From a virus, in IMG/VR virus record IMGVR_UViG_3300008110_006644, positions 1 to 31,236 of that record: a stretch of 31,236 nucleotides of DNA; one strand, given 5' to 3'. Positions 21,077 through 28,050 of this stretch are shown one piece after another (within the stretch, counting starts at the first letter, position 1; each line of letters begins with the position of its first letter). The notes beneath the pieces were generated by a model. That model saw only the letters and a list, made by a program, of their open reading frames with translations, had not been told where the DNA came from and did not search any database. The position numbers were made by a program, and so were the translations under genes.

Positions 21077-21817
21077 ATGACAAGTGTCCAAGACACAACA
21101 ACCACACTTCCTGCCTGCTGGCAAGAAGTCAATGATGCGCTGGAAGCAGGCATAGACCGTCTCATTCTGTTTGGAGTGCCAGGAACAGGCAAGACATTCG
21201 CAGGCTTGACATACGGCAACACCGAAGCAGGCGCACACCGTCTCATCTGTACCGATGACATGACCAACGCAGATGTAACAGGTTGCTGGCAACCAAATGA
21301 CCACGGCTCGTGGTCGTGGCTGGAAGGCTCTGCTATCCGTGCGTGGAAGGGCGATGGCAACACAGGTGGTCGTCTCGTTATTGACGAGATTGACAAGGCA
21401 GGTGGCGATGTGTTCGCAACCTTGCTGGCGATGACAGACAGCCCTGAAAGCGCAAAGTGGGAACACCCACAGACCCGTCAGGTATTGCGCCCCAACGCAG
21501 GTTTCAGCGTGGTGATGACCACGAACATTGAGCAGATGAGCGACCTACCAATGGCACTCAAAGACCGTTTCCCCGTCTGTATCCGTATCAACGAGCCACA
21601 CCCGTCAGCACTCGCCCGTCTGAGCGAGGACTTGCGTGACTACGCCCGTCAGATGGCAGACGCAGGCGAACGCCGTATCTCTCTCCGTGCGTTCTACGCC
21701 TTTGACCAACTGCGTACAGCACTCGGAACAAAAAAGGCGGCGCAAATGGTTTTCCGTGACCGTGCTAAGAGCGTGGTGGACGCTATCGCTATCAACACAA
21801 TGACCCCACAGAAGTAG
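21077..21817 (+). CDS. MoxR-type AAA+ ATPase
   Basis: 246 residues with a full AAA+ core: Walker A GVPGTGKT at 33-40, Walker B LVIDEID at 100-106, sensor-1 asparagine in VVMTTN (150) and an LKDRF arginine finger near 164, followed by a short helical lid. MoxR ATPases work with a VWA-domain partner to remodel or activate proteins, and the next gene, 6 bases away, encodes such a partner. The ATG at 21077 follows AAAGGGGAAA; the frame upstream covers the promoter. In a phage the target could be a host or virion protein complex; the sequence does not say which. Confidence 0.9.
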   Translation: MTSVQDTTTTLPACWQEVNDALEAGIDRLILFGVPGTGKTFAGLTYGNTEAGAHRLICTDDMTNADVTGCWQPNDHGSWSWLEGSAIRAWKGDGNTGGRLVIDEIDKAGGDVFATLLAMTDSPESAKWEHPQTRQVLRPNAGFSVVMTTNIEQMSDLPMALKDRFPVCIRINEPHPSALARLSEDLRDYARQMADAGERRISLRAFYAFDQLRTALGTKKAAQMVFRDRAKSVVDAIAINTMTPQK

Positions 21818-21823
21818 GGCATT

Positions 21824-23359
21824 GTGAGCAAGTCAAACGGAACGCCGATTACGGCGAACATCGCTCAGGGTACTACGCCACAGTACCCTGAGCCTGAGAT
21901 GTTGTCTCGTGGAGACAACACAGCGAAAGACGCAGAGAAGCGTTGGAACATTGTCAATGTCCAACCCAAGCGTGGTGAACCAGCAACGGAAGTCACCTTG
22001 CGTGAGATGCGTGTGCCGATGTACGACACCGAACATTCTCGCGTGATACGAGCGCACGAGATGACACACGCAAAGGTGTCACCTACGGCGAAGCAGTTTG
22101 AGAAGTGGGTGGCTCGTGGCTACGCCAAAGCACCTACGCTCGTAGTGTGCGAGGAACTGCGTGTCAATGTCCTGTGTTCTTACGCAGGATTTGAGCCAAC
22201 AACTCACCTTTCAGACGGAAGCGAGTATCTCGCAGGAAAGCGCACAGCAGAGGTGGGCGACTTTCTCTCGTGCGTGATGGACGCTATTGCGTTTCGTGGC
22301 ACGGCAGGATACGAACAATACTTGCGTGGTGTCGCACAGCACGAGCCATCGTGGGTGAAACTGTTGGAGACGATTTCCCACACAGGCGAGAACTACTTTC
22401 GCTCTGTAATGGACAACCAGCGTTCTACTCCATCACTCCACGCCACTCACTCTCGTCTCCACCTGTCAGGATTTGGCTATGTGGAGAACTACGCAAAGTG
22501 GGTAGAGGAACAAGTCGGCGCATTGTGTGACAACCCCACAGGAAAGCCACAGCCACAAAAAGAGGGCGAAGGCAAAGAGGGCGAAGGCGCACCGTCAGGC
22601 GAAGTCAAAGATGAAGATGGCAAGTCTCCGACAGAGAAGGCAAGCGAGAACTTCACACATGACCGTTGGGGTCGTGGAACTATCCCGAAGAAAGGTCGTG
22701 CGACCTTGTGGGAAGAACTGCGTATCTCCACACCAGCGTTAGAGCGTAATGTGATGGGTGCTATCGGACGCAAGCGTGTCTCATCGCAGACAGGGCGTAA
22801 CCCACGCCGTATGTCTCGCCTACTCACCGACCCTGAACGCCGTATCTTTGACCGTACTGTGAAGGGCGCAGGTGGCGTGGTACTCATTGACACGAGTGGT
22901 TCTATGTCGCTGGAACACGATGAAGTGATGGAGATGGTGTTGAGCGCACCGTCAGCACTCGTGGCGCAGTATTCAGGTGGGCGCAGTAGTCGCCCGAACC
23001 TGTATGTGGTCGCCAACAAGGGCAAGTGCGTGAAAGAACTTCCGTCACCGAACGGTGGCAACGGAGTGGACGCACCTGCCTTGCGTTGGGCTATCGGAAA
23101 GCGTCAGCGCAATACTTCCCCTGTCATTTGGGTCACCGATGGTGGGGTCACAGGCAAGGGTGACAGTTGGGGTGAGGACTTAGTGATGGAGTGCGTGGCA
23201 CTCATCAAGCGTCACGGTATCTACACCTGTGAGACACCTGAGCAGGCAGTCACAATGCTGAAAGCCATGTCAAAGGGCGAGAAAGTGAAGTCCATCGTTC
23301 CGTCACACATGAAAGGTGTGTACGAGAGCGTGACAGGTCACGAACTCACCTATCGCTAG
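21824..23359 (+). CDS. VWA-domain protein with HExxH motif (MoxR partner)
   Basis: 511 residues. The C-terminal von Willebrand A domain has an intact MIDAS, VVLIDTSGSMS with DTSGS at 356-360, plus a later strand VIWVTDGG at about 434-441. The N-terminal domain contains HEMTH at 78-82, an HExxH zinc-peptidase signature, reminiscent of the putative metallopeptidase domain fused to VWA in DUF2201-type proteins. A low-complexity acidic/lysine linker (about 240-275) joins the two. It starts at a GTG 6 bases after the AAA gene stop, so the two are co-translated. Peptidase activity is inferred from the motif only. Confidence 0.88.
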   Translation: MSKSNGTPITANIAQGTTPQYPEPEMLSRGDNTAKDAEKRWNIVNVQPKRGEPATEVTLREMRVPMYDTEHSRVIRAHEMTHAKVSPTAKQFEKWVARGYAKAPTLVVCEELRVNVLCSYAGFEPTTHLSDGSEYLAGKRTAEVGDFLSCVMDAIAFRGTAGYEQYLRGVAQHEPSWVKLLETISHTGENYFRSVMDNQRSTPSLHATHSRLHLSGFGYVENYAKWVEEQVGALCDNPTGKPQPQKEGEGKEGEGAPSGEVKDEDGKSPTEKASENFTHDRWGRGTIPKKGRATLWEELRISTPALERNVMGAIGRKRVSSQTGRNPRRMSRLLTDPERRIFDRTVKGAGGVVLIDTSGSMSLEHDEVMEMVLSAPSALVAQYSGGRSSRPNLYVVANKGKCVKELPSPNGGNGVDAPALRWAIGKRQRNTSPVIWVTDGGVTGKGDSWGEDLVMECVALIKRHGIYTCETPEQAVTMLKAMSKGEKVKSIVPSHMKGVYESVTGHELTYR

Positions 23360-23366
23360 ACCGTAT

Positions 23367-23396
23367 CGGGCAGGTTCGCAGTAGTGAGCCTGCCCG
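23367..23396 (+). terminator. Hairpin after the VWA gene
   Basis: CGGGCAGG pairs with CCTGCCCG across a 14-base loop, 7 bases after the stop. There is no T tract. Confidence 0.55.
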
Positions 23397-23526
23397 ATTG
23401 CGTGGCGAGTGGGTGGCATTTCCCCCTTTCAGCCACTCACTCGCCTGAACTCGCCCCACAGGAAGCCCGTAGAGGCACGAAAGACACCCGACCCGTATGG
23501 AAGGTACGGGCAGAAAGAAGGAAACA

Positions 23527-23751
23527 ATGGCAAAGTACCGTGTTCAGGTCATGGTCGGCGTAGATGTAGAAGCCGACACAGATGGCGAAGCGATTAGCGA
23601 AGCGATACAGAAGGTGCGTGGCATTGTGGGTGATGACCCGACACAGCCACTACCGAAAGAAGCGTGGGTGACAGGTATCGCACTCGCAGACCCAACGCAC
23701 ATTGACAGCACAGCAGTCGCAGGACTGATGGTGTTCCGTCAGTCCGAATAA
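23527..23751 (+). CDS. Hypothetical protein, 74 aa
   Basis: MAKYRVQVMVGVDVEADTDG, then EAISEAIQKVRGIVG, is a beta-strand followed by a helix, as in small ferredoxin-like phage proteins; the family is not recognised. AGAAGGAAA precedes the ATG at 23527. It lies downstream of the AAA/VWA pair and ends 17 bases before border repeat 11. Confidence 0.72.
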   Translation: MAKYRVQVMVGVDVEADTDGEAISEAIQKVRGIVGDDPTQPLPKEAWVTGIALADPTHIDSTAVAGLMVFRQSE

Positions 23752-23768
23752 GACGAGGACAACTCTTT

Positions 23769-23783
23769 GACGGTGGCGGAAGA
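23769..23783 (+). repeat. Border repeat copy 11
   Basis: GACGGTGGCGGAAGA preceded by CTCTTT. There is no GGGGCT here; ACAACTCTTT precedes it, as at copies 13 and 14. Confidence 0.88.
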
Positions 23784-23786
23784 GGC

Positions 23787-24011
23787 TTAGTCGAATACCT
23801 TTTTGTCGTAAAGGCGCAAGGCATTTACGGCAAGGGCAGTCATAGCACACTTCCAATAAGGGGCGTTCCATTCTGCGATGTCAGCAGAACGAACAAACCA
23901 CAACACAACCCAAAGAATACTTCCATAAAAAGAACCCGCTATCCCTACTCCGCCTAAAGCGATAAGTAGAGATGGTCGTGGTTCTTTTTTTACTTCAGGG
24001 TGTCTAGGCAC
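23787..24011 (-). CDS. Predicted membrane protein, 74 aa
   Basis: Two hydrophobic segments, SLLIALGGVGIAGSFYGSIL plus WVVLWFV (about 14-41) and CAMTALAVNALRL (about 54-66), with a charged N-terminus. It starts at a GTG that overlaps the stop of the HA-domain gene by 8 bases. The family is not recognised. It has a short hydrophobic topology, but holin function is not supported by context. Confidence 0.68.
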   Translation of the reverse strand: MPRHPEVKKEPRPSLLIALGGVGIAGSFYGSILWVVLWFVRSADIAEWNAPYWKCAMTALAVNALRLYDKKVFD

Positions 24012-24384
24012 TAGCGGTTTCCCGATGTCCCATGCGATTTAGGATTTGATGAACTCGTTGCCTTGACAAGCCGTATTCGTCTCCGATGCTTTGGAGTGAC
24101 TTGCCAGCCTGACGCATAGCGACCATCTGCTTGTCACGGTCAGGGTTACCCATCGGTCCAGGCTTACAAGGACCCCATGTCCAACCAGGGAAGTTTTCCA
24201 TCTGAGCCATGCGTTCCATCTGAAGCGTTCCAGCGCGGTACTTGATACGCACATAGGTCACCCACGACCCCAGCGATACCGTCTCGCCGTCCACTAAACA
24301 TTTGTACGAGGTCGGTACGAGTGCTGTGCCGTTCTCGGCAACATAGGCGGATAGTGCTTGAATGTTTTTGTCCCATCGGTTCAT
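24004..24384 (-). CDS. Helicase-associated (HA) domain fused to sigma-like HTH
   Basis: 126 residues. Residues about 3-70 (WDKNIQALSAYVAENGTALV, SLGSWVTYVRIKYRAGTL, ENFPGWTW) match the helicase-associated domain pattern, a small DNA-binding helical repeat. Residues about 81-122 (NPDRDKQMVAMRQAGKSLQS, then IGDEYGLSRQRVHQILNRMG) form a sigma-70 region-4-like HTH. The combination suggests a sequence-specific regulator or recruiter. The ATG sits 7 bases after a TAGTGT -10-like box with no ribosome site, so a leaderless start is possible, but the -35 is poor. Confidence 0.82.
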   Translation of the reverse strand: MNRWDKNIQALSAYVAENGTALVPTSYKCLVDGETVSLGSWVTYVRIKYRAGTLQMERMAQMENFPGWTWGPCKPGPMGNPDRDKQMVAMRQAGKSLQSIGDEYGLSRQRVHQILNRMGHRETASA

Positions 24385-24470
24385 ACTCTTGACACTACTC
24401 GACCGGCTGCCGGCTGCGGCGGAACCCCAGAAGCCCCGCGGGGCCGCTGCCGGTAACGGGGCTACAACCA

Positions 24471-24485
24471 GACGGTGGTGGATGA
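24471..24485 (+). repeat. Border repeat copy 12 (variant)
   Basis: GACGGTGGTGGATGA, one change from consensus. It is preceded by an AGCCCCG...CGGGGCT hairpin (about 24433-24463). Confidence 0.8.
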
Positions 24486-24519
24486 CACGTGGCCCTCGAG
24501 AAAAGTTTGGCCTTTCGTG

Positions 24520-24548
24520 TTGTGTTTGTCAGGTGTACTGGATAACTT
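24520..24548 (+). promoter_or_regulatory. Promoter of the 24.6-kb gene
   Basis: TTGTGT (24520-24525), 17 bases, TAACTT (24543-24548). Confidence 0.6.
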
Positions 24549-24578
24549 TTAGGTCACCACTACAGAAAAGGAGAAGCA

Positions 24579-24788
24579 GTGGAAACCTATGACAAACAGC
24601 AGGTAGAGAAAATCAAGCCTGAGACAGCACGTGGTGAAGTCGGCGTGCTTTCAATGGAAGGGCTAGACGTCGGCGTGAAGATTGCTGACGTGCGTGTCCG
24701 CTTCGGACACATTGACTATCTCGTCAAGCCACTAAACGGCAAGGGCGAGGTATGGGTGGAGCGCCACCGTGTCAAAGTTATGGCGTGA
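24579..24788 (+). CDS. Hypothetical protein, 69 aa
   Basis: Family not recognised. It starts at a GTG after AAAAGGAGAAG and reads METYDKQQVEKIKPETARGE, then mostly beta strands (DVGVKIADVRVRFGHIDYLV, VWVERHRVKVM). The shape suggests a small beta barrel. It is followed by a promoter and the long plus-strand operon. Confidence 0.7.
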   Translation: METYDKQQVEKIKPETARGEVGVLSMEGLDVGVKIADVRVRFGHIDYLVKPLNGKGEVWVERHRVKVMA

Positions 24789-24820
24789 CCAAAGTCACAA
24801 AATAATCTAGCAGTAGCCAC

Positions 24821-24859
24821 TTGCAAAAATGGCTAAGTGGGGTGTAGCGTGCACCCCAC
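24821..24859 (+). promoter_or_regulatory. Promoter and hairpin of the 24.9-26.7 kb operon
   Basis: TTGCAA (24821-24826), 18 bases, TAGCGT (24845-24850). An 8-bp dyad GTGGGGTG/CACCCCAC (24837-24859) covers the -10 box and could be an operator. TAGCCACTTG just upstream also occurs near 17.7 kb. Confidence 0.5.
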
Positions 24860-24892
24860 AACTACTAACTACTAACTATCAAAGGGGAACAC

Positions 24893-25045
24893 ATGTCAGG
24901 CGAACTGACCTACTGGAACTGCCACAAGTGCAAAGACACTTGGAACCCGTACTACGGGATGCTGAGCATCAAAGACGATGTCAAGCCCGCAATCATCATC
25001 TACACCTGCATCAACTGTATGCCAGACGACGAAGAAGAGGAATAA
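24893..25045 (+). CDS. Small zinc-ribbon protein, 50 aa
   Basis: MSGELTYWNCHKCKDTWNPY followed by IIIYTCINCMPDDEEEE: two CxxC pairs about 26 residues apart form a classic zinc ribbon, with an acidic tail. AAAGGGGAACAC precedes the ATG. It is the first gene of a seven-gene plus-strand run whose members mostly overlap end to start. Confidence 0.75.
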   Translation: MSGELTYWNCHKCKDTWNPYYGMLSIKDDVKPAIIIYTCINCMPDDEEEE

Positions 25046-25048
25046 ACA

Positions 25049-25210
25049 ATGAAAGAGATTCTTATCAAACTGTCGGTACCAGACGAGGTAGACCCGTACG
25101 AGGTGCTGAACTGCATGATTGACGATTTCTTCTATAGCAATCGCAACACAGAAGATTTTGGTCCACACATGGAAAACATCACCGTCGAAATCATAAAGGG
25201 GGAAGAATAA
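25049..25210 (+). CDS. Hypothetical protein, 53 aa
   Basis: Family not recognised. It begins MKEILIKLSVPDEVDPYEVL and ends ENITVEIIKGEE, an alpha/beta outline with an acidic balance. It starts 3 bases after the zinc-ribbon stop, and its TAA shares its last base with the next ATG, so it is coupled on both sides. Confidence 0.68.
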   Translation: MKEILIKLSVPDEVDPYEVLNCMIDDFFYSNRNTEDFGPHMENITVEIIKGEE

Positions 25211-25680
25211 TGGCAACTCGTTCAGTTGTTGCACGCCAGTTGGAAAACGGCGAACTAGAGGGGCGCTATGTCCACTGGGATGGATACCCCACACACATGA
25301 TGGGCGTTCTTTCCGAGTTCATCCGTCGTGACGGGTACGAAACAACATGTCGTGTCCTACTTGACGAACATAACGGCTGGTCTTTCCTTAGCCCATTTCA
25401 GCAAGAAGATGACGACACGTTCGGCAACCACATAGAGATAAAAGAATACTGGGGCAAGTATTACACCGATACGCCAAACGAACCGTTCATAAAGACGTTT
25501 GAAGAAGCAATCGAGTGCTATGCGGAATACATCTACGTCATCGTCGCTAAAGAAAACGACCCTGTAGAGATTCACTGTTACAGCCTTGACTACGGCACAG
25601 TGGAGCCAAAAATTATTGAGAAGGTTTTATGCAATCACGAGTACGACTCGTATTGCGCAAACTGTGGAGTGGATGCATGA
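25210..25680 (+). CDS. Phage protein of unknown function, 156 aa
   Basis: The opening MATRSVVARQLENGELEGRY followed by VHWDGYPTHM is one I have seen in recurrent phage proteins of unknown function. The middle is acidic and aromatic. The C-terminus has CNHEYDSYCANCG, a CxH...CxxC set that may bind zinc. It overlaps the previous gene by one base and the next by four. Confidence 0.76.
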   Translation: MATRSVVARQLENGELEGRYVHWDGYPTHMMGVLSEFIRRDGYETTCRVLLDEHNGWSFLSPFQQEDDDTFGNHIEIKEYWGKYYTDTPNEPFIKTFEEAIECYAEYIYVIVAKENDPVEIHCYSLDYGTVEPKIIEKVLCNHEYDSYCANCGVDA

Positions 25681-25907
25681 GCGATTACAACGGATGGAAA
25701 AACCACGCAACGTGGAACGTGGCCTTGTGGCTAATGAATGACGAATTTTTGTACAACATGGTCATAAGCCTTGATAAGGAAGTGACGTACCGTGATTTCG
25801 CAACTAACTATCTTGTGTACACGTCAGCAGGAACCCCAGACGGCGTAGCCTGGTTAGACGAATCGCTCGACTATGAAGCGCTAGATGAAGTGTTGCAAGA
25901 ACAATGA
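25677..25907 (+). CDS. Phage protein of unknown function, 76 aa
   Basis: MSDYNGWKNHATWNVALWLM is a recognisable start of a small family frequent in phages and environmental viruses; its role is unknown. The rest is acidic and helical (SLDYEALDEVLQEQ). It begins inside the TGA of the upstream gene (ATGA) and ends inside the next ATG. Confidence 0.78.
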   Translation: MSDYNGWKNHATWNVALWLMNDEFLYNMVISLDKEVTYRDFATNYLVYTSAGTPDGVAWLDESLDYEALDEVLQEQ

Positions 25908-26218
25908 GAGCGGTACACAACATTCCCATCCCCGCTGATGTTTGGGAATTCCCGATACCTGACAACTGCACGTGTGAAGAAGAAATGTGTAACGCGTGCA
26001 TAGAAGTAGAAAAACAACTAGAGAAAGAGTTGCTCATGACGCCTGAGGAAATCATCAAGGAAATTATTCGCATTGTGCGCATCGACGGAGAACTAGCGAC
26101 CGACGGAGAGTGTCTAGAAATGGTCAGCGACCTGCTCGACAAAAATGGCTACGGACCTGTTTACCCAGCAATCAATCGCACAGGTGACCTAGGCGAATAT
26201 GGAAATGAGTACAAGTGA
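25904..26218 (+). CDS. Hypothetical protein with Cys cluster, 104 aa
   Basis: Family not recognised. A CTCEEEMCNAC cluster at about residues 22-32 could bind a metal. It is followed by helices (VEKQLEKELLMTPEEIIKEI, DGECLEMVSDLLDKNG). It overlaps its neighbours by 4 bases on each side, so it is translationally coupled. Confidence 0.7.
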   Translation: MRAVHNIPIPADVWEFPIPDNCTCEEEMCNACIEVEKQLEKELLMTPEEIIKEIIRIVRIDGELATDGECLEMVSDLLDKNGYGPVYPAINRTGDLGEYGNEYK

Positions 26219-26457
26219 AGATTTCTGAACTGAAAGCGGCCATCAATGAGATGCATGACGACGACGACGTCTTTGTGCTCTTGTTTGACAAAGAGTCGTT
26301 CGACTTTGACCCCGACGACGAAATGTGGTTGCCTGCAGAAAAGTGGGCGATGATTGTTTCAGAGTTGGAAGATGTTTCCTTCAACAGTTTGCGTGGCGAA
26401 GTCTTCGACGCTGTTCTGGAGTATGGAGTGATGAAAGACGAGCCTGAAAATGGATGA
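26215..26457 (+). CDS. Acidic hypothetical protein, 80 aa
   Basis: MKISELKAAINEMHDDDDVF followed by VLLFDKESFDFDPDDEMWLP: highly acidic, with a helix-strand start. It begins at a GTG inside the upstream TGA (GTGA). Family not recognised; it overlaps the next gene by 8 bases. Confidence 0.7.
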   Translation: MKISELKAAINEMHDDDDVFVLLFDKESFDFDPDDEMWLPAEKWAMIVSELEDVSFNSLRGEVFDAVLEYGVMKDEPENG

Positions 26458-26677
26458 CATCTACGACGAGATAGTCATCGCTGCAGCGCTACTACAAGAA
26501 CGCATCTCGCATGCGGCCGCCTTGGCAGTGACTGACAAACCTTTCTCACCCGAAGACGTCTCGACAATCCTCTCGAGCGTCGAACGTTTCCTTCTGGCCC
26601 TGGAGCCAGTGACACTCCCACTGCCAAAAAGCGCTGACAACTCTTTTACGGTGGTGGAAGAGGTTGTAATTACATAA
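26450..26677 (+). CDS. Hypothetical protein ending in border repeat 13, 75 aa
   Basis: Family not recognised. It is helical (DEIVIAAALLQERISHAAAL, STILSSVERFLLALEPV). The last residues NSFTVVEEVVIT are encoded by a copy of the border repeat, so the cassette border and the gene end overlap. It is last of the operon starting at 24893. Confidence 0.68.
   Translation: MDDIYDEIVIAAALLQERISHAAALAVTDKPFSPEDVSTILSSVERFLLALEPVTLPLPKSADNSFTVVEEVVIT
26647..26661 (+). repeat. Border repeat copy 13 (in gene end)
   Basis: TACGGTGGTGGAAGA, preceded by ACAACTCTTT as at copies 11 and 14. It lies inside the end of the 75-aa gene. Confidence 0.82.
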
Positions 26678-26690
26678 CTAAGTAGCTACT

Positions 26691-26930
26691 ATGACTCACC
26701 AAATGCTGACACGTGAATTGACTCTCAAGGAAACCCTCCGTGAACTACCGCGTTTCGAACTCCCCCCAGTAAGTCGATTTAAACTCGGCAGCCCTTGTCG
26801 TTTTATTCGCTGCCTCGACATCTTTGTCCACATCTTTATCCCCGAGGTTGTGGAAAAGATTCTCCCGCGCTTTGCGCGCTACCTACGTAACACATCTCCC
26901 CGCTGGGGCCGCAGCTGGCGGCACTGGTAA
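26691..26930 (+). CDS. Basic hypothetical protein, 79 aa
   Basis: Family not recognised. It is arginine-rich with hydrophobic patches: LKETLRELPRFELPPVSRFK, CLDIFVHIFIPEVVEKILPR, ending RNTSPRWGRSWRHW. A membrane-bound or nucleic-acid-binding role is equally possible. There is no clear ribosome site at the ATG, only a TAAGTA 6 bases upstream, so the start may be leaderless or the call may be wrong. Confidence 0.5.
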   Translation: MTHQMLTRELTLKETLRELPRFELPPVSRFKLGSPCRFIRCLDIFVHIFIPEVVEKILPRFARYLRNTSPRWGRSWRHW

Positions 26931-26947
26931 CTACAGAAAGGAACAAC

Positions 26948-27259
26948 ATGTTTGATGACATGCCCAACCCATATGAAGACCTCTATATCTGGGACTCCCT
27001 GGAAAAGAAGGGGTTCCCACTGAGCCCCCAAATCCGCTGCGTGCACCTCGACCACCCTGGGCGTCGTGAAATTATCGCTGCTGGGACCGTCGACGAGATT
27101 GAAGACCTCATCGATGAAGCTGGCCAGCTGCTGAACGATTGCATGCTCGAGGTACTTAAGAGCTTCGTCAGCATCATGTTCAAGGTCTACGCAGACCAGC
27201 CAGACGAGAAACGTCATGAAATTCTGCAGTACATCCGCAGCCTGGCAGGCGAACAATAA
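26948..27259 (+). CDS. Hypothetical protein, 103 aa
   Basis: Family not recognised. An acidic N-terminus (MFDDMPNPYEDLYIWDSLEK), a strand IRCVHLDHPG, then long helices (VDEIEDLIDEAGQLLNDCML, FVSIMFKVYADQPDEKRHEI). GAAAGGAAC precedes the ATG. Its TAA is shared with the ATG of a microprotein (TAATG). Confidence 0.74.
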   Translation: MFDDMPNPYEDLYIWDSLEKKGFPLSPQIRCVHLDHPGRREIIAAGTVDEIEDLIDEAGQLLNDCMLEVLKSFVSIMFKVYADQPDEKRHEILQYIRSLAGEQ

Positions 27260-27312
27260 TGGCCACAGTGATATTCGCTTTGGCCGTCGTAGCGCTATTC
27301 ACCTGCAGTTGA
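27259..27312 (+). CDS. Hydrophobic microprotein, 17 aa
   Basis: MATVIFALAVVALFTCS, coupled to the upstream gene by a TAATG overlap. It has the same size and hydrophobic profile as the others, with a single cysteine near the end. The next gene begins 26 bases after its stop. Confidence 0.65.
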   Translation: MATVIFALAVVALFTCS

Positions 27313-27338
27313 CAAAAATGGTGCTACCATCCCGGACC

Positions 27339-27524
27339 ATGTCTAAGAGGTTCGCATGGAAATGCCCAAAGTGCAGCAACAAGGTGGAGTTGATGGTCTC
27401 TGTCTCGACTCCACCTGTTTGCGCAAACAAGAAGTCTCACACTGGAAAGCCCCAGACCATGGAGCTCCTATCTGGCGGCCCTGGTGCCATCCTGGAGAAG
27501 AAACCCACCAAAAAAGGTTCCTAG
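27339..27524 (+). CDS. Small zinc-finger-like protein, 61 aa
   Basis: MSKRFAWKCPKCSNKVELMV, then PPVCANKKSHTGKPQTMELL: CPKC plus C...H form a possible zinc ribbon, with lysines at both ends. The ATG at 27339 follows TACCAT by 8 bases, the same -10 as the leaderless 15.2-kb gene, but the -35 is weak. The open frame upstream runs through the microprotein region and is not used. Family not named. Confidence 0.72.
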   Translation: MSKRFAWKCPKCSNKVELMVSVSTPPVCANKKSHTGKPQTMELLSGGPGAILEKKPTKKGS

Positions 27525-27535
27525 TACAACTCTTT

Positions 27536-27550
27536 TACGGTGGCGGAAGA
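27536..27550 (+). repeat. Border repeat copy 14
   Basis: TACGGTGGCGGAAGA, preceded by ACAACTCTTT. It is just upstream of the Nmad1-like gene, between that gene and the previous one. Confidence 0.85.
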
Positions 27551-27564
27551 ACTAGTATTACCGC

Positions 27565-28050
27565 ATGAACACATTAACTAACCCCATCGAAACCTGGAAT
27601 GACGCGGCCGCAGCGGCTGTCGAGAAGATAATGGACTTCCCGAAGCAGCCTCCCGCGATAGTTATCGCCGAGCTTCGTCTCGCGTTTACCTACCTCGAAG
27701 AAGACTTCTCGCGTAACAAGGAAAGTGAGAGTACTTCTCTTCATTGGGCCGGCGTCGGCCGCACGGCTTACCGCTATGCAACGAACACTGGAAATAGCTT
27801 TACACCGCAGGAGCTAATTGACACGCTAATCCGTAAGCAGCGCGATTACGGCCACAACAACATTCTCCGCTTTGGGACCTACGGCGTCATCGTGCGCTGC
27901 CATGACAAGATTGCACGCCTCGAGCACCTCATCCTAAAAGCTGCAGAGCCCCAGAACGAATCGATTAAAGACAACATCCTCGATGTCGCCGGCTACGCAG
28001 CCATCGGCATAATGCTCAATCACGGCTGGTTCGAAAAAGAACTGGTGTGA
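27565..28050 (+). CDS. DUF1599 / Nmad1-like protein
   Basis: 161 residues. The C-terminal half (LIRKQRDYGHNNILRFGTYG, VIVRCHDKIARLEHLI, NESIKDNILDVAGYAAIGIM) matches the DUF1599 pattern, a MazG-like helical domain annotated as a nucleotide-modification-associated domain and frequent in phages. It probably acts on nucleotides; the substrate is unknown. TAGTAT lies 6 bases before the ATG with no ribosome site, suggesting a leaderless start with a poor -35. Confidence 0.8.
   Translation: MNTLTNPIETWNDAAAAAVEKIMDFPKQPPAIVIAELRLAFTYLEEDFSRNKESESTSLHWAGVGRTAYRYATNTGNSFTPQELIDTLIRKQRDYGHNNILRFGTYGVIVRCHDKIARLEHLILKAAEPQNESIKDNILDVAGYAAIGIMLNHGWFEKELV

Noticed and set aside
22489-23061. 190-aa minus-strand frame
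   Set aside because: It is a shadow of the VWA gene, with serine/proline-rich composition and no start signals.
23787-24011. Holin call for the two-segment membrane protein
   Set aside because: There is no lysin neighbour and it is coupled to an HA-HTH gene; two hydrophobic segments alone are not enough.
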